A stretch of DNA of 64,000 bases from Halorubrum aidingense JCM 13560 (GCF_000336995.1 NZ_AOJI01000014.1:28253-92252); one strand, 5' to 3'. Positions 48,103 to 56,895 are shown, counted from the first letter of the stretch. Made by a program: numbers and translations. The notes: generated by a model from the letters alone, not told the origin.

Positions 48103-48203
48103 GCGGCGATCGCCGTTCGGACCCGTGCGTGTGAGTGGTCCCCTCGCCGTCAGCGAGTCGAAGGCCTTAAGATATCCAACCGGGAACGATCGGATGCCTA
48201 CGA

Positions 48204-48275
48204 GGGCTCGTAGATCAGTGGTAGATCATCCCCCTGGCACGGGGAAGGCCCGGGGTTCAAATCCCCGCGAGTCCA
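48204..48275 (+). tRNA. tRNA-Ala (GGC anticodon)
   Basis: 72 bases fold as a cloverleaf. The acceptor GGGCTCG pairs with CGAGTCC (one G-T), followed by discriminator A; the D arm is GATC/GATC; the anticodon stem TCCCC/GGGGA holds loop CTGGCAC with anticodon GGC at 48236-48238; the T arm CGGGG/CCCCG holds TTCAAAT. CCA is not encoded. It reads GCC alanine codons. A CTTAAGATATCC promoter element lies ~30-40 bases upstream. Confidence 0.97.
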
Positions 48276-48581
48276 CTCACTCCGTTCGTTTCTTCGCGTA
48301 GTCCCGTTCGTTTCCTCGCGTAGTCCCGTTCGTTCCCTCGCGTAGTCCCGTATGCCTCACTCACAGGACCTCCGCCAGTCCATTCCGATTCATCAGTCGC
48401 GTCGGTCGTTCTTAAAAGCGTAGTAGAAACACGCTCGCGAGCGATCAGCTCACTCGTGTTTTGAATTCCGTCCCCCAGAGGATCGATTACCCCGGGGTTC
48501 GGAGGCCGGTCGCCGCAGTCGGGCGACCTGTGAAGGCCCGGCCCTCGACGCTCCCACGGTGACGTCCCGGACGGTTCCCGG
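48276..48581 (+). other. tRNA-flanking spacer without a gene
   Basis: 306 bases between tRNA-Ala and the lactate permease stop. The first part is a tandem repeat (48283-48348). The rest shows only a GTTCTTAAAAGCG stretch near 48410-48422 and no convincing ORF or RNA. No direct repeat of the tRNA 3' end was seen, so no integrated element is evident. Confidence 0.6.
48283..48348 (+). repeat. 22-bp tandem repeat, three copies, adjacent to the tRNA
   Basis: Three contiguous 22-base units sharing CGCGTAGTCC at their ends; units 1 and 2 differ by one base, 2 and 3 by one base. It begins eight bases after the tRNA 3' end. No spacers, so not a CRISPR array. Confidence 0.95.
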
Positions 48582-50315
48582 TCAGAACGTCGTCGGGAAC
48601 AGCACGTACACGAACGCCGACGTCGCCAGGCCACCGACGATCAGGTAGTACGTCACCGGGATCAGGTTCAGTCTGACGACGCGGCCGGTCTTTCCGACGA
48701 GGCCGACCGTCGCCAGCGCGGCGATCACGTTGTGGATGGCGATCGTGTTCCCGATCGACGCGCCGATCGTCTGAGCGCCGACGAGCAACTGCGTCGAGAC
48801 GCCGATCTCTTGAGCGATCTCGAACTGGAACGCCGCGAACGTGATGTTGCTCACGGTGATCGATCCGGCGATGAACGCGCCGAGCGTCCCGACGACGGGC
48901 GCGAAGAAGGGGTAGGCCCCGCCGAGCAGCGACGCCGTCGCGCTCGCGAGCACGACGATCATGCTTCCGTCGGCGGCCGCGCCGGGGTGGGCCGCGGTCT
49001 GGAGCATGACCTCGACCATCGCGATCACGAACACCAACGCGATCGCCGGCGAGACGATCTTCCCGGCGGCCTCGCGCCACGCGTCCGTCACCTTGTCGCG
49101 TCCCATCCCGAAGATCGGCACCGCGAGCAGCGCGCTGACGAGGAGCCACGTCCCGGGGACGTACGCCCACCCGATCGCGCCGCTGATCGTCGTGCCGGCG
49201 ATTCCGTTCCACGCGATCTCCATGCCCGGTCCCTCCTGGAGGAACGTCGCGATCGGGGTGATGACCCGCGTTCCGACCAGCAGCACGACGAGGACGAGGT
49301 ACGGCGACCACGCCCGCAGCAACGACATCGACGAGTCAGCCGCGGTCGCGTCGACGGCGGTTCCGGTGTCGGCCGCCTCGCTACCGGGTTCGATGCTCCC
49401 GACCCAGTGGTCCGGCCAGTCATCGCGGGGCGGGAACTCCCACTCCTCCTCGGGGAGGAGGTAGCCCGCTTTCAGCGTCGCGACGACGACCGCACCGCCG
49501 ACCATCGCGGCGATGAGCGACGGCAGTTCGGGGCCGATCAGCCACGCCGCGGCGACGTACGGCACCGCGAACGCGACCCCCGCGAACAGACACAGCGGGG
49601 CGATCGCCCACAGCGCCGAGAGCGAGCGATCGTCGGCCTCAGGCTCGCCGAAGAAGTAGACGACCATCCCGACCGCGAAAAGCGGCATCAGCGTCCCCAG
49701 GAGGCCGTTGAACGCGGCGCTCCACGCGCCCGCGGCGATCGAGTAGGCGCCGACCGACTCGAATCCGCCGGCGGTGATAGACTCGGAGACGGCCGCCAGC
49801 GGCTGCTGGAACCCGACGATGACCGGGGTCCCGACCGCGCCGAACACGGTCGCGACCGCGTGGCCGATCAGCGCCGCGACGACGGCGGCCAGGGCCGGGA
49901 ACCCGAGCGCCAAGAGCAGCGGGGCGACCACGGCCGCCGGCGTCCCGAACCCGGCGACGCCCTCGATGAACGTCGCGAGAAAGAAGCCCAGCAGCACGAC
50001 CTGCACCCGGCGGTCGTCGCTGATCGACGCGAACCCGGCGTTGATCCGGTCGACCGCGCCGGAGTTCATGAGCGTGTACAGCAGCACCAACGCCCCGAAG
50101 ACGATCCAGAGGATCTCGACCGCGGCCATCGCCCCGTCGGCGGACGCCGCGAGGATCCACGTCGCCGGCATATCCCACGCGAGGAACGCGACGACGGCAG
50201 CCGCCAGCCACGCGACCGGCATCGCCCGCGACGCCGGCCAGAGCAGCCCCACCAGCAGTGCGGCGACGACGACCAGCGGGACCACCGCGAGCGGCGCGCC
50301 CGCAGACAGCGTCAC
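48582..50315 (-). CDS. lctP: L-lactate permease
   Basis: 577 residues from a GTG at 50315, just before the first membrane helix (LSAGAPLAVVPLVVVAALLVGLLW); a GTG at 50342 adds nine residues. About 13 membrane segments. LctP motifs: FLATFIEGVAGFGTPAAVVAPLLLALGFP, VFGAVGTPVIVGF, VVGTLGAFIAGSITVSNITF and QTIGASIGNTIAIHNVIAALATVGL. It imports L-lactate or glycolate with protons or sodium. GTTTATTTACATGG (~50490-50503) is a candidate promoter, giving a leader of ~150 bases. Confidence 0.93.
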   Translation of the reverse strand: MTLSAGAPLAVVPLVVVAALLVGLLWPASRAMPVAWLAAAVVAFLAWDMPATWILAASADGAMAAVEILWIVFGALVLLYTLMNSGAVDRINAGFASISDDRRVQVVLLGFFLATFIEGVAGFGTPAAVVAPLLLALGFPALAAVVAALIGHAVATVFGAVGTPVIVGFQQPLAAVSESITAGGFESVGAYSIAAGAWSAAFNGLLGTLMPLFAVGMVVYFFGEPEADDRSLSALWAIAPLCLFAGVAFAVPYVAAAWLIGPELPSLIAAMVGGAVVVATLKAGYLLPEEEWEFPPRDDWPDHWVGSIEPGSEAADTGTAVDATAADSSMSLLRAWSPYLVLVVLLVGTRVITPIATFLQEGPGMEIAWNGIAGTTISGAIGWAYVPGTWLLVSALLAVPIFGMGRDKVTDAWREAAGKIVSPAIALVFVIAMVEVMLQTAAHPGAAADGSMIVVLASATASLLGGAYPFFAPVVGTLGAFIAGSITVSNITFAAFQFEIAQEIGVSTQLLVGAQTIGASIGNTIAIHNVIAALATVGLVGKTGRVVRLNLIPVTYYLIVGGLATSAFVYVLFPTTF

Positions 50316-50557
50316 CGGCCCCCCTCCGCGCCGAGGGCGCACCGCTCCGGACGCGGTTTCGCTGACTCGAATGCGCTCGCGTTCCCGCTCGGCAGTCCGT
50401 CGGGTGACCGGTTCGATCGCGAGCGTGTGCCGCCTCGGCGTCGTCCTACAGTAACGACCATGTCGTGCATCGTTTCCGTAAGAAACATCCATGTAAATAA
50501 ACGTCCTGCATGGTTCTCGAAACGCCGGACTCCGCGCGGGATCGGGGCGCCGCGGTG

Positions 50558-51271
50558 TCAGTTTCTCGCGTCCGGAGCCGGGTCCGGGTCCGCCCCCTGG
50601 AGTCGCCGGGCGACGAGCGCGAAGAGCCCGAGGCCGATCAGGTAGAGCCGCCACCCGGCGTTCGCGACCGGGAACCGCCGGTCGATCGGCTCGTCGGTGA
50701 CCGTCCCGGGGTCCCGCGGCTCGACCGGGTTGCTCACGTGGACGGTCCGCGAGGTACCGCCTTCGCCGGCGTCGACCCGTCTCCCACCCGTTTCGGGGTC
50801 GATCTGGACGTCGACGAACGTCTGGACGAACCCGTCCGCGGTCGACACGAAGATCTCGCCGCTGAGGGCGTAAAAGCGGTCCCGGAGCGGCCAGAACGCG
50901 TTCACGCCCTCGAGGTGGACCCAATCGAGCGAGACGTGCGCGACGGTGTGGACGAACAGCCCGACCCACGCGACCGCGATCCACCGGGCGGCGCCCTGAT
51001 CCGAGACGCGGTCGCTGAGCCGCTCGCGGAGCGCCGAGCGCTCTCGTAGCCGCGTGTCGTAGTAGAGCAGCGCCGCGGCGGCCGCGGGCAACACGAGGTT
51101 GTGTCCGACCGTCCGGTGGGCCCCGGGCATGAACGGGCCGAGGAAGCTGTCGACCTCGGGGAGCACGACGATCGCGAGGACGACCGCGAGCGCCCGCCGG
51201 TCGTAGTGGTCACCGAGCAGTCCGGCCGCGAGCAGCAGCGCGAACCCGGCGTGGACGATCGTCGAAACCAC
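50558..51271 (-). CDS. YdjM/DUF457-type membrane metal-dependent hydrolase
   Basis: 237 residues from a GTG at 51271 (MVSTIVHAGFALLLAAGLLG), directly abutting the stop of the upstream paralogue (TAG-GTG), so translation is coupled. The predicted metal residues are present: His7, VVLPEVDSFLG, GAHRTVGHNLVLP and the mid-protein HVSLDWVHLEG. A soluble-looking exposed loop (ADGFVQTFVDVQIDPETGG) and a C-terminal helix follow. The substrate is unknown. Confidence 0.78.
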   Translation of the reverse strand: MVSTIVHAGFALLLAAGLLGDHYDRRALAVVLAIVVLPEVDSFLGPFMPGAHRTVGHNLVLPAAAAALLYYDTRLRERSALRERLSDRVSDQGAARWIAVAWVGLFVHTVAHVSLDWVHLEGVNAFWPLRDRFYALSGEIFVSTADGFVQTFVDVQIDPETGGRRVDAGEGGTSRTVHVSNPVEPRDPGTVTDEPIDRRFPVANAGWRLYLIGLGLFALVARRLQGADPDPAPDARN

Positions 51272-52027
51272 CTATCGGCTCACCTCCGTCGTCTCGCCGT
51301 CGGGTCCGGGTTCGTCGTCGGGTCCGGGCTCGTCGTCGGGTCCGGGCTCGTCGTCGGGTCGGGCACCGGCCGTGCCGACGGATCGGCGCCGTCCGAATCG
51401 CACCGCGAGCATCGCGGTCGCGGCGGCGACGACGACCGCTTGCCAGCCCGTTCGCACGAGATACAGTCTCCGTTCGGCGTCGAGCGAGAGACCGGGCCGC
51501 CCGTCAGGGTTCACCCACGTCGGGATCGCGTACGAGGCGGTCGTTCCCGGGCTCTGCAGCGGTAGGATTCCCGGTCCCGCCGCGTCGCGCGTCACGAACG
51601 TCTGGACGATCCCGTCCTGCGTCGAGAAGACGAGCCGCCCGTGGACGTGGTAGTACGCGTCGTGGACCGGATACAGCAGGTTCGCCCCCTCCCGGCCGAA
51701 CAGCTCCGGACCGATGCCCGCGACGACGAACGCCGCGAGCGCGACCCACGCGACCCGCACCCCGTACCAGCCGGCGCGCTCGCGGAGCCACGAGGCGTCG
51801 CGCACCGACGTGTCCCAGTACAGCGCCGCACCGGCGAGAAGGGGCACCCAGAGGTTGTGGAGGAGGGCGTTCGTCGCACCCGGTACCGCGAGACTCGCGA
51901 CCGCGTCGAGGTCGGGAAGTGCGGCGGCGGCGACGACGATCGCGACCGATCGCCGGTCGAACGCGGCCCCCAGAAGCGCGGCCGCGAGCAGGGCGCCGAC
52001 AGCGGCGTTGACCAGCGTCGGAGCCAT
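51272..52027 (-). CDS. divergent YdjM/DUF457-like membrane paralogue
   Basis: 251 residues from the ATG at 52027. It aligns with the downstream gene along its length (LLGAAFDRRSVAIVVAAAALPDLDAV, HNLWVPLLAGAALYWDTSVRD, STQDGIVQTFV, RRLYLVRTGW), so the pair is a tandem duplication. It has Asn7 where the partner has His7, and the HVSLDWVH segment is replaced by a plain hydrophobic stretch. The tail PDDEPGPDDEPG comes from an 18-bp repeat (51299-51358). It may be a non-catalytic partner. Confidence 0.7.
   Translation of the reverse strand: MAPTLVNAAVGALLAAALLGAAFDRRSVAIVVAAAALPDLDAVASLAVPGATNALLHNLWVPLLAGAALYWDTSVRDASWLRERAGWYGVRVAWVALAAFVVAGIGPELFGREGANLLYPVHDAYYHVHGRLVFSTQDGIVQTFVTRDAAGPGILPLQSPGTTASYAIPTWVNPDGRPGLSLDAERRLYLVRTGWQAVVVAAATAMLAVRFGRRRSVGTAGARPDDEPGPDDEPGPDDEPGPDGETTEVSR
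51299..51358 (+). repeat. 18-bp in-frame tandem repeat, three copies plus a partial
   Basis: Unit GTCGGGTCCGGGCTCGTC (one base different in copy 1). Encodes the repeating EPGPDD tail of the membrane paralogue at 51272-52027 on the minus strand. Confidence 0.9.
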
Positions 52028-52065
52028 ACCGACCCTGACGCGCCCACGAGATTAAGCGCTCCGGG

Positions 52066-52150
52066 GGTGACGCGAGAGCGGAGGGGGATGCCGGAGCGGG
52101 AGGTGACGCGAGAACGGAGGGAGATGCGGGAGGTAACGCGAGAACGGGAG
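52066..52150 (+). repeat. imperfect 30-36-bp tandem repeat, three copies
   Basis: Copies start at 52066, 52102 and 52132 with GGT(G/A)ACGCGAGA(G/A)CGG followed by purine-rich GGGAG runs. It lies in the spacer between the two membrane protein genes; no gene in it. Confidence 0.85.
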
Positions 52151-52157
52151 GAATCGC

Positions 52158-52949
52158 TCACGGCTCGTCGACGAGATCCGGACCGTCTCTCGACTCCGGA
52201 TCCACGGCCTCCGCCGCAACGAACGCGCCGGCGTCGACGGCGGGCGACGCGTCCTGTTCGGCCTCGGGCGAATCGTCCGTCGGCTCTTCCGCCGACTGGG
52301 CCGCCGACTCGTCCACCGACTCGCCGAGCAGCGCGGTCGCCATCTGTCGGGCGACGTACGCGACGAGGTTCGCGAGATGGAGCGCGACGAGCACGCCGAC
52401 CACCCCGACGGGGACGGCGACGAGCGCCTCCGGGAGGGTCTCGATCGCCCACGTCACCGGCTCGCCGTTGGACTCGCCGAAGTCGGCCACGTAGGGATAC
52501 CGGACCGGGGCGAGAACCAGCGGGAGCCCGTTCGCGAGCGCGAACAGCGGGACGAACGCGACGACCGAGACCGCGAACTTCAGCGAGAGGAAGCCGAGCC
52601 CGCGCCACGTCGACGCCGCGTCGAGGTACTTACGGACGCTCGCGAGGCCGCCGCCCGCGTCGTCGGGCACGTCGTCGTACGGGGCGAGGTCGGTGCCCAA
52701 GAGCCGGTTGGCGAGCCAGCGCTCGACGCCCGCGGCGAGCCGCGAGCCGAGAAGCAGCGCCAACAGGACCACGAGGCCGACGAGCACGACCGAGAACAGG
52801 AACCCGAACACGAACCCGAACGAGAACAGCATCGAGTAGACGAACCCGAGCGGGATCGCGAGCAGGAGGTACACCAGGTGGCGATACGTTCGACCGTCGA
52901 CGAGGACGCCGACGACCGGGAGGTCGGAGGGCGGTCGGAGGGAGACCAT
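52158..52949 (-). CDS. polytopic membrane protein (putative sensor-type domain)
   Basis: 263 residues from the ATG at 52949, which has a TATA box (52978-52984) at leaderless distance; a GTG at 52973 is less likely. Four to five membrane segments (HLVYLLLAIPLGFVYSMLFSFGFVFGFLFSVVLVGLVVLLALLLG; FLSLKFAVSVVAFVPLFALANGLPLVLAPVRYPYV; LVAVPVGVVGVLVALHLANLVAYVARQ). This order matches the putative-sensor membrane domain found alone or ahead of histidine kinases. The last ~60 residues are a charged tail without a kinase. Confidence 0.6.
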   Translation of the reverse strand: MVSLRPPSDLPVVGVLVDGRTYRHLVYLLLAIPLGFVYSMLFSFGFVFGFLFSVVLVGLVVLLALLLGSRLAAGVERWLANRLLGTDLAPYDDVPDDAGGGLASVRKYLDAASTWRGLGFLSLKFAVSVVAFVPLFALANGLPLVLAPVRYPYVADFGESNGEPVTWAIETLPEALVAVPVGVVGVLVALHLANLVAYVARQMATALLGESVDESAAQSAEEPTDDSPEAEQDASPAVDAGAFVAAEAVDPESRDGPDLVDEP

Positions 52950-52977
52950 ACGCGACCGAAACGTTCCGGTCACGAGA

Positions 52978-52984
52978 CATAAAT
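52978..52984 (-). promoter_or_regulatory. TATA box of the 52158-52949 gene
   Basis: ATTTATG on the minus strand, centred ~27 bases before the predicted first base near 52954; it decides in favour of the ATG at 52949. Confidence 0.55.
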
Positions 52985-53072
52985 CGATCGCTCGTGCGGG
53001 GCGGTCGCGACCGGTTTCCAGCCGTCCTCCGCGATCGGCTTTCGACCGCGAACCGTGCTTCTCCGGTCGCGC

Positions 53073-53399
53073 TCACCCGACGAAAAAGTCGATCGCGTTC
53101 CCCGCCGACTGGCCCTTATAAAGCTCGGAGTAGCCGCAGTCCGCACAGGAGACGACGACGAACTTGCGGTTCTGCACGTCGAACAGCTTCGTGAGTCCGG
53201 TGCCGCTCGTCGCGATCTCGTCGGTCTCGGTCGCCGTCCCGCCGCACTTGGGACAGCCGTCCTCGTCGCCGCCGAGTCCCGATTGCTCGGAATTCACTTC
53301 CTCGGGGTCGACTCGGGAACCGGCCGTCGATCGGTTCAACTCGTTGGCCGCGTCGTTGCCGAAGACGGAGTATTCGGTCTCGTCGTCGTTGGAGGGCAT
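53073..53399 (-). CDS. Zn-ribbon nucleic-acid-binding protein (COG3478-like)
   Basis: 108 residues from the ATG at 53399. The N-terminal ~48 residues are acidic and probably disordered. The C-terminal zinc ribbon is CPKCGGTATETDEIATSGTGLTKLFDVQNRKFVVVSCADCGYSELY, with CxxC pairs at 49-52 and 85-88 and the FDVQN(R/K)KF segment typical of the predicted nucleic-acid-binding Zn-ribbon family. Exact role unknown. It lies 47 bases downstream of purB. Confidence 0.8.
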   Translation of the reverse strand: MPSNDDETEYSVFGNDAANELNRSTAGSRVDPEEVNSEQSGLGGDEDGCPKCGGTATETDEIATSGTGLTKLFDVQNRKFVVVSCADCGYSELYKGQSAGNAIDFFVG

Positions 53400-53446
53400 C
53401 GGACGCCACTGCACCCGCGATCGATAAACGTCTTGTGGCGGCCGGG

Positions 53447-54934
53447 TTACTCGTCGATCTCGTCGACGAGTTCGTCTGCGACGCCGGTGTAGCCGGCCGG
53501 CGTCAGCGCCTTCAGCTCCTCGCGGACGCCCTCGTCGACGTCGAGGTCGTCGAACAGCGCGCGGAAGTCGTCGAGGGTGACCGAGCGCCCCCGGGTGAGG
53601 TCCTTCACGCGCTCGTACGCGTCGGTGTCGCCCTCGCGCCGGAGGATCGTCTGGACGGCCTCGCCGATCACTTCGGGGGTCGCGTCCAGTTCCTCGCGCA
53701 TGACGGCCTCGTTCGGGACCACCTTCGCGAGCCCGGCCTCGGCCTTCGAGTAGCCGATCAGACAGTGCGCGAACGCGGCGCCGACGTTGCGTTTCACCGT
53801 CGAGTCCGAGAGGTCGCGCTGGAGCCGCGAGGCGGTGACGTAATCGCCGAGGAACGTCAGATCGCTGTTCGCCTTCGAGAGGTTCCCCTCGCTGTTCTCG
53901 AAGTCGATCGGGTTCACCTTGTGCGGCATCGTCGAGGAGCCGGTCTCGCCCGCGACCGTCTCCTGACCGAGGTAGCGGTCGGAGACGTACAGCCACGCGT
54001 CCAGATCGAGGTCGAGGAGCACGTTGTTGACGCCCCGGAGCGCGTCGAACAGCGCCGCGAGGTCGTCACACGGGTTCACCTGCGTCGCGAGCGGGGTGTG
54101 CTCCAGGTCGAGCCCGCGCACGAACGACGCGGAGAACCCCCGCCAGTCGACGTCGGGGTAGGCGGCCTCGTGGGCGGCGTAGGTGCCGGAGGCGCCCGCC
54201 AGCTTCCCGGAGAGGTCGCCGTTCGCGACGACGACCCGCCCGAGCGCGCGGCCGAGTCGCGCGGCGTACACCGCCATCTCCTTGCCGAACGTCGTCGGCG
54301 TCGCCGGCTGGCCGTGGGTCCGCGCGAGCATCGGCGCGTCGCGGTGCTCGTGGGCGAGCTCGACGAGCGCGTCGCGGACCTCGCGGATCGCGGGGACGAG
54401 CACCTCGCTCACGGCGGGTTTCACTAGGAGCCGGTGTGCGAGGTTGTTCACGTCCTCGCTCGTGAGCCCGAAGTGGATCCAGGGATAGAGCGACTCGGCG
54501 TCCTCGATCGTGTCCTCGCTCGCCAGCTCCTCGAACCGGACCCGCAGGAAGTACTCGACCGCCTTCACGTCGTGGTTGGTCGCCGTGTACCCCTCGGCGC
54601 CCTCGACTTCGAGCGCCTTGATCAGCCGAGCGTCGTCGGCGTCGAACGCCTCGTACACCGACCGCAGCGCCGCCGCCGCGTCGTCGTCGAGCGCGATCGG
54701 GGTCGCGTCGAGTGCGGCGAGTTCGATCAGGTACTCGACCTCGACGCGGGTCCGGGCGCGCATGAGCGCAGCCTCGCTCGCGTACGGCGAGAGCGGCGCG
54801 GTTCGGGAGGCGTATCGGCCGTCCAGCGGCGACACGGCCGCGAGGGGGTCAGAGCGGGACAACCCGGATATCGCGGCGTCGGTCGTCGCGGCGTCGGTCG
54901 TCGCGGAGTCTGTCGCTGCGGCGTCGTCTGTCAT
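53447..54934 (-). CDS. purB: adenylosuccinate lyase
   Basis: 495 residues from the ATG at 54934. After a low-complexity N-terminus (~30 residues of Ala/Thr/Asp repeats) come PLAAVSPLDGRYASRTAPLSPYASEAALMRARTRVEVEYL, FGLTSEDVNNLAHRLL, ARTHGQPATPTTFGKE (catalytic His) and the fumarase-superfamily signature GSSTMPHKVNPIDFENSEGN. It acts twice in purine synthesis: SAICAR to AICAR, and adenylosuccinate to AMP. Divergent from the PurN-AICARFT gene, which uses its AICAR. Confidence 0.95.
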   Translation of the reverse strand: MTDDAAATDSATTDAATTDAAISGLSRSDPLAAVSPLDGRYASRTAPLSPYASEAALMRARTRVEVEYLIELAALDATPIALDDDAAAALRSVYEAFDADDARLIKALEVEGAEGYTATNHDVKAVEYFLRVRFEELASEDTIEDAESLYPWIHFGLTSEDVNNLAHRLLVKPAVSEVLVPAIREVRDALVELAHEHRDAPMLARTHGQPATPTTFGKEMAVYAARLGRALGRVVVANGDLSGKLAGASGTYAAHEAAYPDVDWRGFSASFVRGLDLEHTPLATQVNPCDDLAALFDALRGVNNVLLDLDLDAWLYVSDRYLGQETVAGETGSSTMPHKVNPIDFENSEGNLSKANSDLTFLGDYVTASRLQRDLSDSTVKRNVGAAFAHCLIGYSKAEAGLAKVVPNEAVMREELDATPEVIGEAVQTILRREGDTDAYERVKDLTRGRSVTLDDFRALFDDLDVDEGVREELKALTPAGYTGVADELVDEIDE

Positions 54935-55072
54935 GCTCGCGACTGCCGCCGGAACCGGCAAAAGCGTGTCGATGGTGGATTGCACGGGTGTGGATAGGTA
55001 TGGGGGTGTGTCGGAGCTACGTCGAGTATTCTATCCGCGAACGTGGATCTATCTTCGGGGCGGACCGCAATC

Positions 55073-55080
55073 AATATACC
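55073..55080 (+). promoter_or_regulatory. TATA box of the PurN-AICARFT gene
   Basis: CAATATAC is centred ~25 bases before the ATG at 55102, fixing the start and showing a leaderless mRNA. Confidence 0.6.
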
Positions 55081-55101
55081 CGATCGGTCGGACGTGCGAG
55101 T

Positions 55102-56718
55102 ATGAAGATCGCCGGACTCGCGAGCAACCGGGGACGGAACCTCAGACACATCGCCGACGTCGCGCCGGGCGGCGCGGAGCTGTCGGTCGTCCTGACGAAC
55201 CGGGAGAACGCGCCCGTGTTGGAGGCCGCGACGGAGCGTCGGATCCCGACCGAGGTCGTCGCCCGCGACGAGGACGAGTCGCGCGCGGCCCACGAGCGCC
55301 GGATCCTCGACCGGCTCTCGGGGTACGACTTCGACATCGTCTGTCTGGACGGGTACATGCGCGTGCTGACCGACGAGTTCCTCGCGTCGGCCCCGACGAC
55401 GCTGAACGTCCACCCGTCGCTGCTCCCGTCGTTCCCGGGGATGGACGCCCACGAGCAGGTGCTCGACTCGGGCGTTCGCACGACCGGCTGCACCGTCCAC
55501 GTCGTCACCGAGGCGGTCGACGCCGGCCCGATCGTGACGCAGGAGCCGGTGCCCGTCTACGCGGACGACGACGCCGACTCGCTGAAGGACCGCGTCCTCC
55601 ACGACGCCGAGTTCACGGCGTACCCGCGGGCGGTGCGCTGGTTCGCGGAGGACCGGGTGACCGTCGAACGAGAGGACGACGGGGACGGGACCGGAGACGC
55701 CACTAGCGTGACGGTCGAGGGCGACGTCGGCGGCGACTTCCCGGAGCGGCGGTTCGTCTCCGAGGAGCGCGCCGACACGCTCCGCTACGGCGAGAACCCG
55801 CATCAGGACGCCGCTCTCTACGTCGACGACGGCTGCGAGGAGGCGAGCGTCGTCGCCGCCGACCAGCACAACCCCGGCGCGAAGGGGATGGGGTACAACA
55901 ACTACAACGACGCGGACGCCGCGCTGAACCTCGTCAAGGAGTTCGACGAGCCCGCCGCCGCCGTGATCAAGCACACGAACCCGGCCGGCTGTGCGACCGC
56001 CGACACCCTCGCGGACGCGTACGACCGGGCGCTCCGGACCGACGCGAAGTCCGCCTTCGGCGGCATCGTCGCGTTGAACCGCGAGTGCGACGCCGACACC
56101 GCCGACGCGGTCGTCGACTCGTTCAAGGAGGTCGTGGTCGCGCCCGGCTACACCGACAGCGCGCTCGACGTGCTCCGCGAGAAGAAGAACCTCCGCGTGC
56201 TCGACGTCGGCCCGCTCGGCGAGGGCGACGACCGCTTCTCCGAGCGGTTCACGGAGAAGCCCATCGTCGGCGGGCGGCTCGTACAGGAGCGGGACATGCA
56301 GTCGCCGACGGCCGCGGACCTGGAGGTCGTCACCGAGCGCGAGCCGACCGACGAGCAGCTGGAGACGATGGTGTTCGCGTGGAAGACGCTCAAACACGTC
56401 AAATCGAACGGCATCCTCTTCGCGACCGGCACCGAGACGGTCGGCGTCGGGATGGGGCAGGTCTCCCGCGTCGACGCCGTGGCGCTCGCGGCGATGAAAG
56501 CCGAGAAGGACGCCGAGGGCAAGTCCGCCGAGGGCGCCGTGATGGCCTCGGACGCCTTCTTCCCGTTCCCCGACGCGATCGAGGAGGCCGCCGAGGCCGG
56601 GATCGAGGCCGTGATCCAGCCCGGCGGCTCCGTCAACGACGAGGACGTGATCGCCGCCGCCGACGAACACGACATGGCGATGGCGTTCACCGGGTCGCGC
56701 TGCTTCCGGCACGATTAG
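55102..56718 (+). CDS. purH: bifunctional GAR transformylase - AICAR transformylase fusion
   Basis: 538 residues. Residues ~1-190 are PurN-like (MKIAGLASNRGRNLRHI, NVHPSLLPSFPGMDAHEQVLDSGVRTTGCTVHVV with the catalytic Asn-His-Asp set). Residues ~215-538 are the AICARFT half of PurH (LRYGENPHQDAALYV, NYNDADAALNLVKEF, VIKHTNPAGCATA, SAFGGIVALN, IQPGGSVNDEDVI, AMAFTGSRCFRH). The IMP cyclohydrolase domain that normally precedes AICARFT is absent, so a separate enzyme (such as archaeal PurO) must close the ring. Two folate-dependent formyl transfers on one polypeptide may share a folate pool. Confidence 0.92.
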   Translation: MKIAGLASNRGRNLRHIADVAPGGAELSVVLTNRENAPVLEAATERRIPTEVVARDEDESRAAHERRILDRLSGYDFDIVCLDGYMRVLTDEFLASAPTTLNVHPSLLPSFPGMDAHEQVLDSGVRTTGCTVHVVTEAVDAGPIVTQEPVPVYADDDADSLKDRVLHDAEFTAYPRAVRWFAEDRVTVEREDDGDGTGDATSVTVEGDVGGDFPERRFVSEERADTLRYGENPHQDAALYVDDGCEEASVVAADQHNPGAKGMGYNNYNDADAALNLVKEFDEPAAAVIKHTNPAGCATADTLADAYDRALRTDAKSAFGGIVALNRECDADTADAVVDSFKEVVVAPGYTDSALDVLREKKNLRVLDVGPLGEGDDRFSERFTEKPIVGGRLVQERDMQSPTAADLEVVTEREPTDEQLETMVFAWKTLKHVKSNGILFATGTETVGVGMGQVSRVDAVALAAMKAEKDAEGKSAEGAVMASDAFFPFPDAIEEAAEAGIEAVIQPGGSVNDEDVIAAADEHDMAMAFTGSRCFRHD

Positions 56719-56887
56719 GGCGGGGCGGTCGGTGCAGTCGGGGCGGTTTGGACGGCTGGGACGTGCGTGGGTCGTGACTCGGCTGCTCTGAGTGGGTTTA
56801 TAAACGGAAACTGTCGGCTGTTTATATATCGGCCAACCGGCTGTTTATCCGTCGTTGTCAGCGGAGAGCGCCCACAACGCCTCATCT

Positions 56888-56895
56888 AGCCATCT
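56888..56895 (+). repeat. 8-bp target-site duplication, left
   Basis: AGCCATCT immediately before the left terminal inverted repeat; the identical octamer follows the right end at 57470-57477. Confidence 0.9.

Noticed and set aside
48283..48348. Possible CRISPR array
   Set aside because: Repeats are contiguous with no spacers, and no cas genes are present.
48204..48581. Integrated element at tRNA-Ala
   Set aside because: No integrase and no repeated tRNA 3' end found downstream within the window.
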